Positions 18,791 to 28,705 of a stretch of DNA of 35,940 bases are shown here, one piece after another. The number at the start of each line of letters is the position of its first letter. Positions within the stretch are counted from its first letter, which is position 1. A model generated the notes under the pieces. That model made no database searches. It saw only the letters and a program-made list of their open reading frames with translations, and had not been told where the DNA came from. The stretch is from assembly GCA_021796835.1 (NCBI GenBank), contig JAKABO010000021.1:1-35940 (forward strand). Direction: 5' to 3'. Position numbers and translations under genes: made by a program. This stretch comes from Pseudomonadota bacterium (GTDB lineage Bacteria; Pseudomonadota; Gammaproteobacteria; Burkholderiales; Ferrovaceae).

Positions 18791-18830
18791 AGTATTGAGA
18801 TGAAGCAACTGACGAGGAGAGACCGTTACC

Positions 18831-20351
18831 ATGATTTACTCGCCCCCCGGGCAGCCTGGGGCCAAGATTCAATATCGGCCCTACTACGACAATTTCATTG
18901 GGGGCCGGTGGGTTCCGCCGGTACAGGGGCAATATTTTGAGGTGCGGACTCCCATCAATGGCAAAGTCTACACGCGCGCTGCCCGGTCCACGGCGGAAGA
19001 CATCGAATTGGCGCTGGATGCCGCCCATGCCCGTGCTGCGCGCTGGGGGGGAGTGTCCGCTGCCGAGAGGGCCGGTCTTTTGCTCAGGATTGCCGATCGC
19101 ATGGAAGCCAATCTCGAACTTCTGGCGTATGCGGAAACCGTGGATAACGGCAAGCCCATGCGCGAAACGCTCCGTGCCGACATTCCCCTGGCGATCGATC
19201 AGTTCCGTTATTTTGCGGGCTGTGTGAGGGCTCAGGAAGGAGGGATCAGTCAAATCGACCCGGAGACCGTGGCCTACCATTTCCATGAACCTCTGGGAGT
19301 CGTGGGGCAAATCATCCCCTGTAACTTCCCTATCCTGTTGGCCGCCTGGAAACTGGCCCCGGCGCTGGGTGCAGGAAATTGCGTGGTGTTGAAACCGGCG
19401 GAGGCCACGCCCGTCAGTCTTCTGGTGCTGGTGGAATTGATCGCCGATCTGCTCCCGCCTGGGGTGCTCAATGTGGTCAACGGATACGGCCATGAGGCGG
19501 GGTTGTCCCTGGCGACCAGCCAGCGCATCGCCAGGATCGCTTTTACGGGGTCCACTTCGACGGGCCGGATCATTGCCCGGGCGGCGGCCAATCACCTGAT
19601 TCCGGCGACGCTGGAACTGGGGGGGAAATCGCCCAACCTCTTTTTTTCCGACGTCCTGGAGGCGGATGATGATTATCTGGATAAGGCCATCGAGGGACTG
19701 GTCCTGTTTGCCTTCAATCAGGGGGAAGTCTGTAGTTGCCCGGCGCGCGCCCTGATTCATGAGTCGATTTACGAGCCCTTCATGGAGCGCGTACTGCCCC
19801 GTGTCAGGGCCATCCGTCAGGGTAATCCCCTCGATACCTCCACCATGGTGGGGGCGCAAACGTCCGAGGCGCAGATGACCCGGATTCTGTCCTATCTGGA
19901 TCTGGGGCGACAGGAAGGGGCGGAATGCCTGGCTGGAGGGCATTCCGTGACGTTTTCCGGCGAGCTGGCGGGAGGATATTACATTGCCCCCACCCTGTTT
20001 CGCGGGCATAACGGGATGCGAATCTTTCAGGAGGAAATCTTTGGCCCGGTGCTGGCCGTGACCACCTTCAAAGATGAGGCGGATGCGCTGCGGCTGGCCA
20101 ACGACACGCCCTACGGGTTGGGGGCGGGGGTTTGGACGCGCAACGGAAACAGGGCCTACCGGATGGGACGGGCCATCAAGGCGGGGCGGGTGTGGATCAA
20201 TTGTTACCACGCCTACCCGGCCCATGCCGCCTTCGGGGGGTACAAGGAATCTGGGATCGGGCGGGAAACCCACAAGATGGCGCTGGATCATTACCAGCAG
20301 GTCAAGAATGTGCTGGCCAGTTATGGTGAAAAGAAATGGGGGATTTTTTAA
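18831..20351 (+). CDS. NAD(P)-dependent aldehyde dehydrogenase (AldB/ExaC-like)
   Basis: This cytoplasmic enzyme oxidises an aldehyde to the acid. The 506-residue length and the sequence fit the AldB/ExaC acetaldehyde-type branch. The catalytic Cys lies in [13 protein letters not shown], the general base Glu in LELGGKSPN, the cofactor-binding Lys in [10 protein letters not shown], and the later Glu in [11 protein letters not shown]. The motif usually read PWNFP is PCNFP here ([10 protein letters not shown]). The Asn needed for the oxyanion hole is kept but the Trp is replaced. GAGGAG precedes the ATG by about 10 bases. It follows the DISARM-like cluster by 40 bases, so it may be co-transcribed with it or rely on a promoter inside drmC. 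The true substrate is not evident. Confidence 0.93.
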   Translation: MIYSPPGQPGAKIQYRPYYDNFIGGRWVPPVQGQYFEVRTPINGKVYTRAARSTAEDIELALDAAHARAARWGGVSAAERAGLLLRIADRMEANLELLAYAETVDNGKPMRETLRADIPLAIDQFRYFAGCVRAQEGGISQIDPETVAYHFHEPLGVVGQIIPCNFPILLAAWKLAPALGAGNCVVLKPAEATPVSLLVLVELIADLLPPGVLNVVNGYGHEAGLSLATSQRIARIAFTGSTSTGRIIARAAANHLIPATLELGGKSPNLFFSDVLEADDDYLDKAIEGLVLFAFNQGEVCSCPARALIHESIYEPFMERVLPRVRAIRQGNPLDTSTMVGAQTSEAQMTRILSYLDLGRQEGAECLAGGHSVTFSGELAGGYYIAPTLFRGHNGMRIFQEEIFGPVLAVTTFKDEADALRLANDTPYGLGAGVWTRNGNRAYRMGRAIKAGRVWINCYHAYPAHAAFGGYKESGIGRETHKMALDHYQQVKNVLASYGEKKWGIF

Positions 20352-20354
20352 AAT

Positions 20355-22823
20355 TCAGAGGGAGGCGCTTGCTTGCCGGTCCGGTTGATGAAACGCCGGG
20401 TTCCAGTGAATCAGTTCGTCGGCTTTCATGGGGTAGGCAATGTGATAGCCCTGTCCGGCCTGACAGCCCAACTGAAGGAGCAATTGGTACTGTGAAGGGT
20501 CTTCGATGCCTTCGGCCACGGTCTGGCAATCAAAGGCGCTGGCCAGGGAAAGAATGCTCTGGATGATGGCCCGATCCGTATCCTTGGAAACCATCCCGTG
20601 CACAAAACTTTGGTCGATCTTCAGTTCGCTCACGGGTAACTGCCGCAGATAGGCCAGCGAGGAATAACCCGTGCCAAAGTCATCCAGCGCGACGCCAATG
20701 CCCAGGCTACGGCAGGAGCGGATGATTTCCCCCACTTCCTGAATATTGTCCAGGGAGAGTGTTTCCAGAATTTCCAGATTCAGAAGACGCGGGGGCACGG
20801 TGGGATGAGCCCAGACCTGGTGAGTCAGGTGATGGATGAAATCGGGGCGTTCCAGGTGATGGGGAGAAATATTGATGCTGATGGGGATTTCGCGGCCGAG
20901 GACCTGCCATTGGCGCAGTTGGGCGAAGGCCTGGGCAATGACCCATTCGCCCACTTGGCTATCGAGATGGGTCTGGTTGATGTACGGGAGAAATTCCTGG
21001 GGGGAGAGCACGCCGCGTTCGGGGTGATTCCAGCGAATCAGGGCCTCCACGCCCAGCAGTTGTCCGTCGGCCAGATCTACCTTGGGTTGATAGAGAAGAA
21101 ATAATTCGTGGTGTTCCAGGGCATGCTGGAATCGTTTGCGAAACTCCTGTTGCTGCCGCAGCAAGGCGTCCATTTCGGGGTCATAGATCTGAATCTGGTT
21201 TTTGCCTGCCTGTTTGGCGCTGTACATGGCTTGATCGGCATGACGCAACAGGGTATCGGGATCATTGTGGTCGAGGGGGTAGACCGTAATGCCCAGACTG
21301 GCACTGAGGGTGATGGGAGGGGCACCGTCCAACAGGACCGGAAGCGCCAACTGGGCCAACAGGCGCTGCAGGGTGGTCAGGGATTCCTGCGCATCCCGGT
21401 AACCGGTCAGCAGCAGCACGAACTCGTCTCCGCCCAGGCGAGCGACCGTGTCTCCCTCGCGCAGGACATTTTTCATGCGCTGGGCCATTTCGATCAGGAC
21501 CTGATCACCGACCTCATGACCGAGGGAATCATTGATCTGTTTGAAGCCATCGAGATCCAGATAACCCACCACCAACAGACGCTGGGAGCGGGAGGACAAG
21601 GCCAGAGCCTGCTGCATGCGGTCGGCCAGCAGGACCCGGTTGGGCAAGCCCGTCAGAGGGTCATAATGGGCGATACGTTCCAGTTCCTTTTCGTGGTTCT
21701 TGAAATTGGTGATGTCGGTAAATACCCCCACATGGTGCAGTACCTGTCCCTGTGCGTCCCGGATCAGCGAGATGGACAGAAGTTCCGCGTAGATTTCCCC
21801 GGATTTCTTGCGGTTCCACAGTTCTCCGCGCCAGTTTCCCTTTTCCTGAAGGGTTGTCCAGAGATTCTGGTAGAACTGGTCATCCTGCTTGCCTGATTTC
21901 AGGAAACTGGGCGTGTGTCCCAACACCTCGTCCCGGGAATATCCGGTAATGGCGGTGAAAGAAGGATTGACGTCCAGAATGCGGTTTTGGGAGTCGGTGA
22001 TGAGAATGCCATCCAGACTGGTGTCGAAGACGTAGGCATTGATGCGCAGTTGGGTTTCGACGCGCTTGCGTTCGGTGATGTCATTGAATACGACGAGGGA
22101 GCCGGGGCGGCCGTTGAAGGTGATGGCAAGGTTGGCGACTTCCGCGTCGAAGGGCGTTTCATCGCGGTGGAGCAACTTTTCTTCGATGACCGGATTATTG
22201 GCCCCCTTCTCGATGGCCGCAGCCGCCCGCGCGCTGACGATGTCCCGATAGTCGGGGTGAACCAGATCGAGTACGGGGAGGCCCAGCAGTTCCTGGGCCG
22301 AAGCGGCATGGAACAGTTGCACCGCCCTCTGGTTGGCAAGACACACCTTGCCTTCCTGGTGAATCAGGATCCCGTAAGGGAGGTACTCGATGAGCCTGCG
22401 GAACTCCTTCTCCCGGTGCGCCAATTGGGTGGTGAAAGCCTTGAGTTCGGAAATGTCATAGAACCAGCCCAGCACGGCATTCTGCTCATGAAAACGGATG
22501 GGCATGTAGGAGGCGAGTACGGTGACCTGTTTCCGGCCAGGGATCAGCAGGTTGATTTCCCGATTCAGGACATTATGGCCTTGCGCCAATTCTTTCAGGA
22601 TGCGTTCGTATTCTTCGGGGTGTTCGTAGTAGCGCTGGGGGTCATCGCCCAGGGCGACAGGATTATCAATCAACTGGGCATAACGGGGATTGTGGAAAAC
22701 GACCTGCCGACCCTGATCGATGGCAATGCGCACCGCAATGGGACTGACGTTGAGAATATCGAGCAGGTACTGTTCATCCTCCCGCTCCTTGCCTTCCGAC
22801 GCACTGATTGAACGATCATTCAT
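20355..22823 (-). CDS. Triple-PAS GGDEF/EAL c-di-GMP signalling protein
   Basis: This 822-residue cytoplasmic protein has no obvious transmembrane segment. Three PAS domains occupy about residues 20-125, 140-250 and 255-375. The GGDEF domain follows (about 390-545), with intact RLGGDEF near 462 and an allosteric I-site RxxD (REGD) five residues before it. The EAL domain follows (about 560-810), with GVEALIRWNHP near 591, LEILET, DDFGTGYSSLAYL and the loop around KIDQSFV. Both the diguanylate cyclase and the phosphodiesterase signatures look intact, so it could make or degrade c-di-GMP depending on the PAS input. Its stop lies three bases from the convergent aldehyde dehydrogenase stop, and I see no terminator between them. 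Confidence 0.95.
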   Translation of the reverse strand: MNDRSISASEGKEREDEQYLLDILNVSPIAVRIAIDQGRQVVFHNPRYAQLIDNPVALGDDPQRYYEHPEEYERILKELAQGHNVLNREINLLIPGRKQVTVLASYMPIRFHEQNAVLGWFYDISELKAFTTQLAHREKEFRRLIEYLPYGILIHQEGKVCLANQRAVQLFHAASAQELLGLPVLDLVHPDYRDIVSARAAAAIEKGANNPVIEEKLLHRDETPFDAEVANLAITFNGRPGSLVVFNDITERKRVETQLRINAYVFDTSLDGILITDSQNRILDVNPSFTAITGYSRDEVLGHTPSFLKSGKQDDQFYQNLWTTLQEKGNWRGELWNRKKSGEIYAELLSISLIRDAQGQVLHHVGVFTDITNFKNHEKELERIAHYDPLTGLPNRVLLADRMQQALALSSRSQRLLVVGYLDLDGFKQINDSLGHEVGDQVLIEMAQRMKNVLREGDTVARLGGDEFVLLLTGYRDAQESLTTLQRLLAQLALPVLLDGAPPITLSASLGITVYPLDHNDPDTLLRHADQAMYSAKQAGKNQIQIYDPEMDALLRQQQEFRKRFQHALEHHELFLLYQPKVDLADGQLLGVEALIRWNHPERGVLSPQEFLPYINQTHLDSQVGEWVIAQAFAQLRQWQVLGREIPISINISPHHLERPDFIHHLTHQVWAHPTVPPRLLNLEILETLSLDNIQEVGEIIRSCRSLGIGVALDDFGTGYSSLAYLRQLPVSELKIDQSFVHGMVSKDTDRAIIQSILSLASAFDCQTVAEGIEDPSQYQLLLQLGCQAGQGYHIAYPMKADELIHWNPAFHQPDRQASASL

Positions 22824-23069
22824 GTAAGAAACTCCTGCCTGCCGGGTCAGTATACCCTTGCGAGCAGCGCATTGTCCTTGAAGTAGATCAATGACGCAAA
22901 CCGACTGTTCCTCGAAGGGTTGAGGAATTCTTCTGAAGATCGGGCGGTCGAAAGGAGAGGAGGGCGGATCGACACTTTACCGGTGAATGATGGCAAAGCG
23001 GAACTTTGCCGTTGGGAGGGGGGCCGCCGGTTAAGGGTGTATAGTGGATTGTCGTGAAAGGGAGGGATT

Positions 23070-23264
23070 ATGTGCAATCGCAATGTTGGTGGAATGGATC
23101 GGGTGTTACGGATCGTGGTGGGGCTGGTGTTGATCGGCCTGGCTGCCACGCATACGGTGGGCGTGTGGGGATGGATCGGGGTGGTTCCGCTCCTGACGGG
23201 GGCCATCGGCTGGTGTCCGGCCTATCGCCTCCTTGGGATCAAGACCTGTTGCACCAAACCCTGA
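23070..23264 (+). CDS. Small DUF2892 (YgaP-like TM) membrane protein
   Basis: The 64-residue protein begins MCNRNVGGMDRVLRIVVG, the conserved N-terminus of DUF2892 proteins. Two hydrophobic segments follow (VVGLVLIGLAATHTVGVW and IGVVPLLTGAIGW), then CPAYRLLGIKTC. The domain is found alone or attached to rhodanese (YgaP) and is an inner-membrane module of unknown function. A GGGAGG ribosome binding site precedes the ATG closely. It is a single gene, divergent from the GGDEF/EAL gene and ending 12 bases from the convergent cobQ stop. Confidence 0.88.
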   Translation: MCNRNVGGMDRVLRIVVGLVLIGLAATHTVGVWGWIGVVPLLTGAIGWCPAYRLLGIKTCCTKP

Positions 23265-23276
23265 ATCGAGGGACGC

Positions 23277-24770
23277 TCACCTTCCAAGCAGGGCATTGAG
23301 GCGATGGGTGTCGCAGTGGAGGGCGATCAGGTCGGCGAGGCGCTCCAGGTCGTTGTGGCGCTTTTCCTGGCGACTGGGCGCCGTTTCCGGAGCGTTCAGC
23401 CCTGCCCAGTTCAGAAGTGCCCGTCGCGCGTCGGGGTGGTCGAACAGTCCGTGCAGGTAAGTGCCGAGGAGTTGACCGTCCGCGCTGAGGGTTCCCTCTC
23501 CTTCAAGGTGCGGGGGATACGGCGCATGGGGAGCATTTCCGCCCAGAAGGAAGGCGGGCCTTTCCAACGCCGGACCGTGACTGGTGCCCGCGTGAATTTC
23601 ATATCCCTCTACGGGAACCCTGGGTGTCCAGGTACAGTATCCGGTCCGGTGACGGAGGATCTTGTGGGGGCCCAGGGTGGTTTCCAGATCCAGCAGACCC
23701 AAGCCGGGGCTGGACCCCGCGCTTCCTTCCAGTCCCAGGGGGTCGTGAAGGGCTTTCCCCAGCATCTGAAAGCCACCACAGATCCCGATGACTTTGCCTC
23801 CATAGCGCAGATGACGATGCAGTTTCGATGCCCAACCCTGGGCGCGGAACCAGGCCAGATCCGCCGCCACGGCTTTTGAACCGGGCAGGCAGATCAGGTC
23901 TGCTGCGGGAAAGGGTTGCCCCGCCCCGATGAAATGCAGGTTCAGGTCCGGCAGCAGACGTAATGCGTCAAAATCCGTGGCATTGGAAATACGCGGGAAG
24001 GCGGGGACGACGATGTGTCCTCCGGAACCCAGAGCGCGTTCCGATGTGGGCAGGGCGTCCTCTGCATCCAGGGTGAGATCGGGCAGGTAAGGGAGGACCC
24101 CCAGGACGGGCAATCCCGTTTCCTGTTCCAGCCAGTCCAGACCGGGCTTCAGGAGGGTCAGGTCGCCACGGAACCGGTTGATGATGAACCCTTTGACGCG
24201 TGCCCGTTCTGCGGGTGCGAGGAGGGCCAGGGTTCCGATCAGGTGGGCAAAGACTCCGCCCCGGTCGATGTCGGCCACCAACAGGACCGGGCAATCTGCG
24301 GCTTCGGCAAACCCCATGTTCGCGATGTCATTTTCCCTGAGATTGATTTCCGCAGGGGAGCCCGCTCCCTCCACCAGAACCACCCGATGTTGCCGTGCGA
24401 GACGTTCATGCGCCGCCAATACGATGGGGAGAAGTTCGGCCTTGTAGTTCTGGTAGGCTCCCGCTTTCAAATGCGCCGCCACTTTTCCCAGGACAATGAC
24501 TTGTGCGCCCTGATCGGTGACGGGTTTGAGAAGAACGGGGTTCATGTCGACGTGAGAAGGGATCCCGCAGGCGAGGGCCTGAAGTTCCTGGGCCCTGCCG
24601 ATTTCACCTCCTGCCGTCGTGACGGCGCTGTTGAGGGCCATGTTCTGGGGTTTGAAAGGGGCCACGGAAACGCCCTGGCGTTTCAGCCAGCGTCCCAGCG
24701 CGGCAACCACCGTACTTTTGCCCGCATCGGAGGTGGTGCCCTGAATCATCAGGGAGTGGGCACGGGTCAT
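23277..24770 (-). CDS. cobQ: Adenosylcobyric acid synthase (glutamine-hydrolysing)
   Basis: CobQ/CbiP amidates four side chains of adenosylcobyrinic a,c-diamide to give cobyric acid, using ATP and glutamine. The protein has 497 residues from ATG 24770, where it overlaps the preceding stop as ATGA; an open frame continues upstream but has no family sequence. The N-terminal synthetase domain starts with the P-loop [12 protein letters not shown] and [12 protein letters not shown]. The C-terminal class I amidotransferase-like domain has the nucleophile Cys in [14 protein letters not shown] and His in [12 protein letters not shown]. It is the last gene of the riboswitch-controlled operon. Confidence 0.95.
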   Translation of the reverse strand: MTRAHSLMIQGTTSDAGKSTVVAALGRWLKRQGVSVAPFKPQNMALNSAVTTAGGEIGRAQELQALACGIPSHVDMNPVLLKPVTDQGAQVIVLGKVAAHLKAGAYQNYKAELLPIVLAAHERLARQHRVVLVEGAGSPAEINLRENDIANMGFAEAADCPVLLVADIDRGGVFAHLIGTLALLAPAERARVKGFIINRFRGDLTLLKPGLDWLEQETGLPVLGVLPYLPDLTLDAEDALPTSERALGSGGHIVVPAFPRISNATDFDALRLLPDLNLHFIGAGQPFPAADLICLPGSKAVAADLAWFRAQGWASKLHRHLRYGGKVIGICGGFQMLGKALHDPLGLEGSAGSSPGLGLLDLETTLGPHKILRHRTGYCTWTPRVPVEGYEIHAGTSHGPALERPAFLLGGNAPHAPYPPHLEGEGTLSADGQLLGTYLHGLFDHPDARRALLNWAGLNAPETAPSRQEKRHNDLERLADLIALHCDTHRLNALLGR

Positions 24771-25777
24771 GACATTCCGGTTCCGTGCTTGAAACTTGAA
24801 AGCCCTTTGGCCAGATGTTGCCATGCCAACTCGTTTCCGGGCAGTCCGAAGCGCAGTCCGTAATTTTTCGGGAAGTGCCGCACCCAGATCCCTTGATGGG
24901 CCAGATGATCCTGCAGGGGCTGCGCCTGAGAGGCCATGACCCACTGGAACAGTGCGGTGCCTCCCTGGGGTGGAAACTGACTGCGGGTCAGTAATTCACG
25001 CAGGCGCTCACTTTCCCGGATCAGTTTATGCCTCATCGATTCCTGCCATGAAACATCGCGCAAAGCCTGGATGGCCAGCCATCGGGAGGGGCCGGAAATC
25101 GTCCAGGGACCCAGCGCATCCTCCAGCACCTCGAGCAGTGAGGGGGAGGCGCCGACAAAGCCGACACGGGCACCCGCCAGGCCAAAAAATTTGCCCAGCC
25201 CGCGCAGCACGATCAAACCCGGTGGCAGTTCCTTTCGGGCGAACCCGGGAAGCGTGGAGAGCAGGCTGTCCGTCGGCGTTGCATCCATGAAGGCTTCATC
25301 CACGATCAGCCAGCCTCCGTGCGCCGCAAGTTCGGCATGCCAGGCCCATAACTTGTGCAGTGGGGTCACTTCGCCGGTGGGATTGTTGGGGTTGACCACC
25401 ACCAGGACATCGATGGAGGATAAATCCTGTCCCGCACTCCAGGGAACGATCTCGTGGCCCTGTCTGGTCCAGCAGGCTGCGTGTTCGGCATAGGTGAGGG
25501 GTTGTATGGCGACGCGACTGCGGGGGCGCAGGGTGGGGAGCATCTGCAGGGCGGCTTGCGTCCCTGCAACGGGTAACCCCTGGGGGAACCCGAAATGCTG
25601 ACAGGCCGCGCTCTTCAGGCCATCGTCCGCGCCCGGCAGGGCTTGCCAATGCTCCTCCGGAACTGGAGGGACCGGCCAGGCGTGGGGGTTGATCCCGGTG
25701 GACAGGTCGAGCCAGCGACCGGCGGGACGCCCGAAGCGCTGAATCGCCAGAGTCAGATCTCCACCATGTTCAAGCAT
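24767..25777 (-). CDS. cobD: Threonine-phosphate decarboxylase (CobD/CobC type)
   Basis: This 336-residue fold-type I PLP enzyme belongs to the histidinol-phosphate-aminotransferase-like family. It decarboxylates L-threonine-O-3-phosphate to aminopropanol phosphate, the linker of the cobalamin nucleotide loop. [13 protein letters not shown] near the N-terminus is typical of the family, [12 protein letters not shown] and DEAFMD follow, and the PLP-binding Lys is in [17 protein letters not shown]. The start overlaps the end of cbiB by 8 bases and the stop overlaps cobQ by 4, so the genes are translationally linked. Its place next to cbiB, which uses its product, supports this role over histidine biosynthesis. 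Nomenclature differs between species (cobC in Pseudomonas, cobD in Salmonella). Confidence 0.9.
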   Translation of the reverse strand: MLEHGGDLTLAIQRFGRPAGRWLDLSTGINPHAWPVPPVPEEHWQALPGADDGLKSAACQHFGFPQGLPVAGTQAALQMLPTLRPRSRVAIQPLTYAEHAACWTRQGHEIVPWSAGQDLSSIDVLVVVNPNNPTGEVTPLHKLWAWHAELAAHGGWLIVDEAFMDATPTDSLLSTLPGFARKELPPGLIVLRGLGKFFGLAGARVGFVGASPSLLEVLEDALGPWTISGPSRWLAIQALRDVSWQESMRHKLIRESERLRELLTRSQFPPQGGTALFQWVMASQAQPLQDHLAHQGIWVRHFPKNYGLRFGLPGNELAWQHLAKGLSSFKHGTGMS

Positions 25778-26705
25778 GGGACGACAGTGACCAAAGTGGG
25801 GGCACCCAGGTCACGACCATGGCCAGGAGAGCCCAGAGGATGGCGCCGTGGCGCACGAGCGCCAGGCTGCGGTCGATGTCGCCGCGTTGTGGTGGGCGTC
25901 CGCAGCCCAACGGGGGGCGTTCATGCCATTCGCCCCCATAGCAGGCCCACCCGCCCAACCGGATGTGCAACGCTCCTGCACCGGAAGCCATGACCGGTCC
26001 TGCGTTGGGGCTGTCCCAGCGGGGGGCTTGTCGGGACCAGCAGGCGAGTGCGTGACGGAATTTGCCCAGCACGGCGTAGGTAAAGGCGGTGAGACGGGCC
26101 GGTGCCCAGTTGAGGAGGTCATCGAAACGGGCCGTTGCCCAGCCAAAGTGTCGATAACGCGTCGACTTGTAGCCCCAGGTGGCATCCAGGGTATTGGCCA
26201 GGCGGTAGAGAATCACCCCGGGCGCACCGCCCAAACAGAACCAGAACAGGGCCCCGAAGACCCCATCGTTCCCATTCTCCAGAACCGATTCGCAAGTGGC
26301 CGGAAGAATCGACAGGGTCGCTTCATCCCGGCTGACGATGGCTGCCGTGGCCTGTCGCGCCGCCTTTTCGTCCTGACGGTCGAGGGCCTGGCAAATGGGA
26401 CGAACATGGTCGTGCAGACTGCGCAAGCCAAGGGCGAAGTAGAGTGCCCAAAGGGAGAAGGCAGTGCCCCATCCATGGGCGAGATGGCTCAGGATCAGGC
26501 TGATGCCAACGGGCGGTGCAAGGGTCATGGCCAGGGTGAACACGCCCCGCACACGGCTGGGGGCATAGGTGTGGCGTTCCACCCACGCCGCCCAGCGGCC
26601 AAACCCCACCAGGGGATGCCAGCGCCTCGGCTCCCCCAGCAGACCGTCGAGAACGAGGGCCCCTGCCATCAGGGAGGAGGGGTGACTCAGAAGATTGGGC
26701 ATCAT
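25770..26705 (-). CDS. cbiB: Adenosylcobinamide-phosphate synthase CbiB
   Basis: CbiB (CobD in Pseudomonas naming) attaches aminopropanol phosphate to adenosylcobyric acid. The 311-residue integral membrane protein has the family N-terminus DGLLGEPRRWHPLVGFGRW. It also has SRDEATLSILPATCESVLENGNDGVFGALFWF and the segment ANTLDATWGYKSTRYRHFG. These carry the conserved E-N-x-x-D and D-x-x-x-x-Y patterns. Several hydrophobic helices are visible. Two ATGs in tandem (26705 and 26702) can start it, and no strong ribosome binding site is seen, so it is probably translated by coupling to bluB, whose stop is 3 bases upstream. Confidence 0.93.
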   Translation of the reverse strand: MMPNLLSHPSSLMAGALVLDGLLGEPRRWHPLVGFGRWAAWVERHTYAPSRVRGVFTLAMTLAPPVGISLILSHLAHGWGTAFSLWALYFALGLRSLHDHVRPICQALDRQDEKAARQATAAIVSRDEATLSILPATCESVLENGNDGVFGALFWFCLGGAPGVILYRLANTLDATWGYKSTRYRHFGWATARFDDLLNWAPARLTAFTYAVLGKFRHALACWSRQAPRWDSPNAGPVMASGAGALHIRLGGWACYGGEWHERPPLGCGRPPQRGDIDRSLALVRHGAILWALLAMVVTWVPPLWSLSSHA

Positions 26706-26708
26706 GGA

Positions 26709-27413
26709 TCAATACGCGGGAGGGGTTCCCCCCACGCCGGCGGGCCAGTGGTTTTCAAAGAGAACTTCATCGAGGCGCAAACGCTGTCCCCAACCCGTGC
26801 TTTCCAGCAGGGGACGCGCATAAAATTCGCGGACCTGTCCAATGCATAACAGGGCGACGGGGCGAGATCCGGGGGGCAAAGCCAGGAGTTGGGCGAGGGC
26901 ATCCGGCTCAAAGAAGGAGACCCATCCCAGGCCGATGCCTTCCGCGCGGGCGGCCAGCCACATGTTCTGGATGGCGCAGCCCACCGAGGCAAGATCCATG
27001 TCGGGCAGGGTGCGGCGCCCAAACAGGTGTCGTTCCCGTTCGGGCATCAGCACGACCGCCAGAACCTCGGCGCATTCCCTCAGACCTTCTACCTTCACCT
27101 TCAGAAAATCCTCGGTACGGGAGGGCAGGGCCTGGGCCGTGGCCAGGCGTTCTGCTTCCACCAGTTGCCGGATGTTCTGGCGCTGGGCAGGGTCCGTGAT
27201 GCGAATGAAGCGCCAGGGCTGCATATAGCCCACGGAGGGGGCGAGGTGGGCGGCTTCCACCAGACGTTCGAGTAATCCGGCAGGCAAGGGGTCGGGCAAA
27301 AAATGACGCATGTCACGACGTTCGCGCAGGGCACGCCAGAGCGCTTCCCGTTCGGTCGGCGTATAGGCGTGGGCCGGAAGGGCATCTTCACACGGGGGCG
27401 AGACGGGAGTCAT
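26709..27413 (-). CDS. bluB: 5,6-dimethylbenzimidazole synthase BluB
   Basis: BluB is an oxygen-dependent nitroreductase-fold flavoenzyme that cleaves reduced FMN to make the lower ligand 5,6-dimethylbenzimidazole. The protein has 234 residues from ATG 27413, which overlaps the cobB stop as ATGA; the open frame extends further upstream without family sequence. Landmarks are RRDMRHFLPDPLP, APSVGYMQPWRFIRI, the central helix with DLASVGCAIQNMWLAARAEGIGLGWVSFFEP and the C-terminal segment ENHWPAG. It suggests an aerobic organism able to make true B12. The activating enzyme CobT is not in the window. Confidence 0.92.
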   Translation of the reverse strand: MTPVSPPCEDALPAHAYTPTEREALWRALRERRDMRHFLPDPLPAGLLERLVEAAHLAPSVGYMQPWRFIRITDPAQRQNIRQLVEAERLATAQALPSRTEDFLKVKVEGLRECAEVLAVVLMPERERHLFGRRTLPDMDLASVGCAIQNMWLAARAEGIGLGWVSFFEPDALAQLLALPPGSRPVALLCIGQVREFYARPLLESTGWGQRLRLDEVLFENHWPAGVGGTPPAY

Positions 27414-28702
27414 AGGGCATTTCCCAGAAAAAATTGCGCGGCTGCGCGTGGGTTGGAAGGAAAATAACTGTGCAGATAGGTGGCCGTCAGGCCATTCTTG
27501 CAGTACACCGCTTCTCCTTCCTCCTGTTGGGCATTCCGGGCATGCGTGGTGGGCGGCAACGTCGTCTCGAGGCGAGAGTAATGAAAAGTATGGCCGCGCA
27601 GTTCTCCCTGAGGGGTCTGCAGGGTTTGCAGGCCCAGGCCGGCCAGGCGGGGTTGAACGGTGGCTGTGCCGGGAATGAGGCCCACCAGGTCGGCCTGGGC
27701 CCCTTCCTTCGAGATCAGTCGTTGCGTCAGGTAGGTCATGCCACCGCACTCCGCCAGGATGGGTTTGCCGGCTTCATGGTGGTGACGGATGGCGGTCATG
27801 CAGTGGGCCTGGGCGGCGAGAGACTTCAGGTGTAACTCAGGATACCCGCCGGGTAACCACAGCGCATCGCAGGGGGGCAGGCGGTCTCCCTGCAGCGGTG
27901 AAAAAAAGGATAACTGCGCACCCAGGGTGCGCAGCAGCGCGAGGTTGGCGGGATACAGGAAGGAAAAGGCGTGGTCCCGGGCGATGGCAATGCGCAGGCC
28001 ATCCAGCCAGGGCTCGGGCGGAGCCGACGGGGTGGGGGGCGGGAAGGTCATGGAAGGCAACTCGTCGAAGCAGCGCAAGGTCTCGGGAAGAGCCAGGGCG
28101 GCGTGGGCGAGGCGCGCTTCCAGGTCAGGCAATTCGGCGGCTTGTACCAGTCCGAGGTGCCGTTCCGGCAGGGTCAGGGCAGGGTCGCGCGAAATGGAAC
28201 CCCACCAGGTGAGGGAGTCGGGCAAACTGGAAGCCAGCAACCGGGCATGGCGGGGACTCCCCACACGGTTGGCCAGTACGCCGACAAAATCGAGACGTGT
28301 GTCATAGTTGCTCAGCCCCAGGGCCAGGGCGCCAAAGGTCTGGGCCATGGCCGAGGCATCCATGATCATCAGCACCGGAAGCCCGAGGAGCGCGGCGAGG
28401 TCCGCCGAGGAAGGGGTGCCGTCGAACAGGCCCATGACCCCTTCCACCAGAATCAGGTCGGCATCCTGGGCTGCTTCTGCCACCTGTTGACGGCAGGCTT
28501 CCTTTCCCATCATGAAGAGGTCGAGGTTGATCGCGGGATGTCCGCTGGCTTCGCTCAGAATCATCGGATCCAGAAAATCCGGACCGGTTTTGAATACCCG
28601 TACCCGTTGCCCTGCCTGGCGGTGGTGCCAGGCCAGGGCGGCCGTGATCAGGGTTTTTCCTTGACCGGAGGCGGGTGCGGCAATGAACAGGGCGCGGGTC
28701 AT
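27410..28702 (-). CDS. cobB: Cobyrinate a,c-diamide synthase
   Basis: CobB/CbiA amidates the a and c side chains of (hydrogeno)cobyrinic acid with ATP and glutamine. The 430-residue protein has the P-loop APASGQGKTLITAAL at residues 9-23, the segments FKTGPDFLDPMI and LVEGVMGLFDG, and a C-terminal amidotransferase-like domain. That domain has the nucleophilic Cys in ILAECGGMTYL and ends with TATYLHSYFPSNP. Whether its in vivo substrate is the cobalt-containing or the cobalt-free form cannot be told here. The start follows the cobO stop by three bases, and the stop overlaps the bluB start. Confidence 0.94.
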   Translation of the reverse strand: MTRALFIAAPASGQGKTLITAALAWHHRQAGQRVRVFKTGPDFLDPMILSEASGHPAINLDLFMMGKEACRQQVAEAAQDADLILVEGVMGLFDGTPSSADLAALLGLPVLMIMDASAMAQTFGALALGLSNYDTRLDFVGVLANRVGSPRHARLLASSLPDSLTWWGSISRDPALTLPERHLGLVQAAELPDLEARLAHAALALPETLRCFDELPSMTFPPPTPSAPPEPWLDGLRIAIARDHAFSFLYPANLALLRTLGAQLSFFSPLQGDRLPPCDALWLPGGYPELHLKSLAAQAHCMTAIRHHHEAGKPILAECGGMTYLTQRLISKEGAQADLVGLIPGTATVQPRLAGLGLQTLQTPQGELRGHTFHYSRLETTLPPTTHARNAQQEEGEAVYCKNGLTATYLHSYFPSNPRAAAQFFLGNAL

Positions 28703-28705
28703 GGC

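Noticed and set aside
18738-20291. 517-codon minus-strand open frame across the aldehyde dehydrogenase
   Set aside because: It is antisense to a complete, motif-rich gene and is rich in Gly, Pro, Arg and His with no family resemblance. High-GC antisense frames of this sort are common.
24015-26849. Long plus-strand frames (24015-24863, 25848-26849) opposite the cobalamin genes
   Set aside because: They are antisense to cobQ and cbiB/bluB, whose motifs are intact, and their composition is typical of shadow frames.
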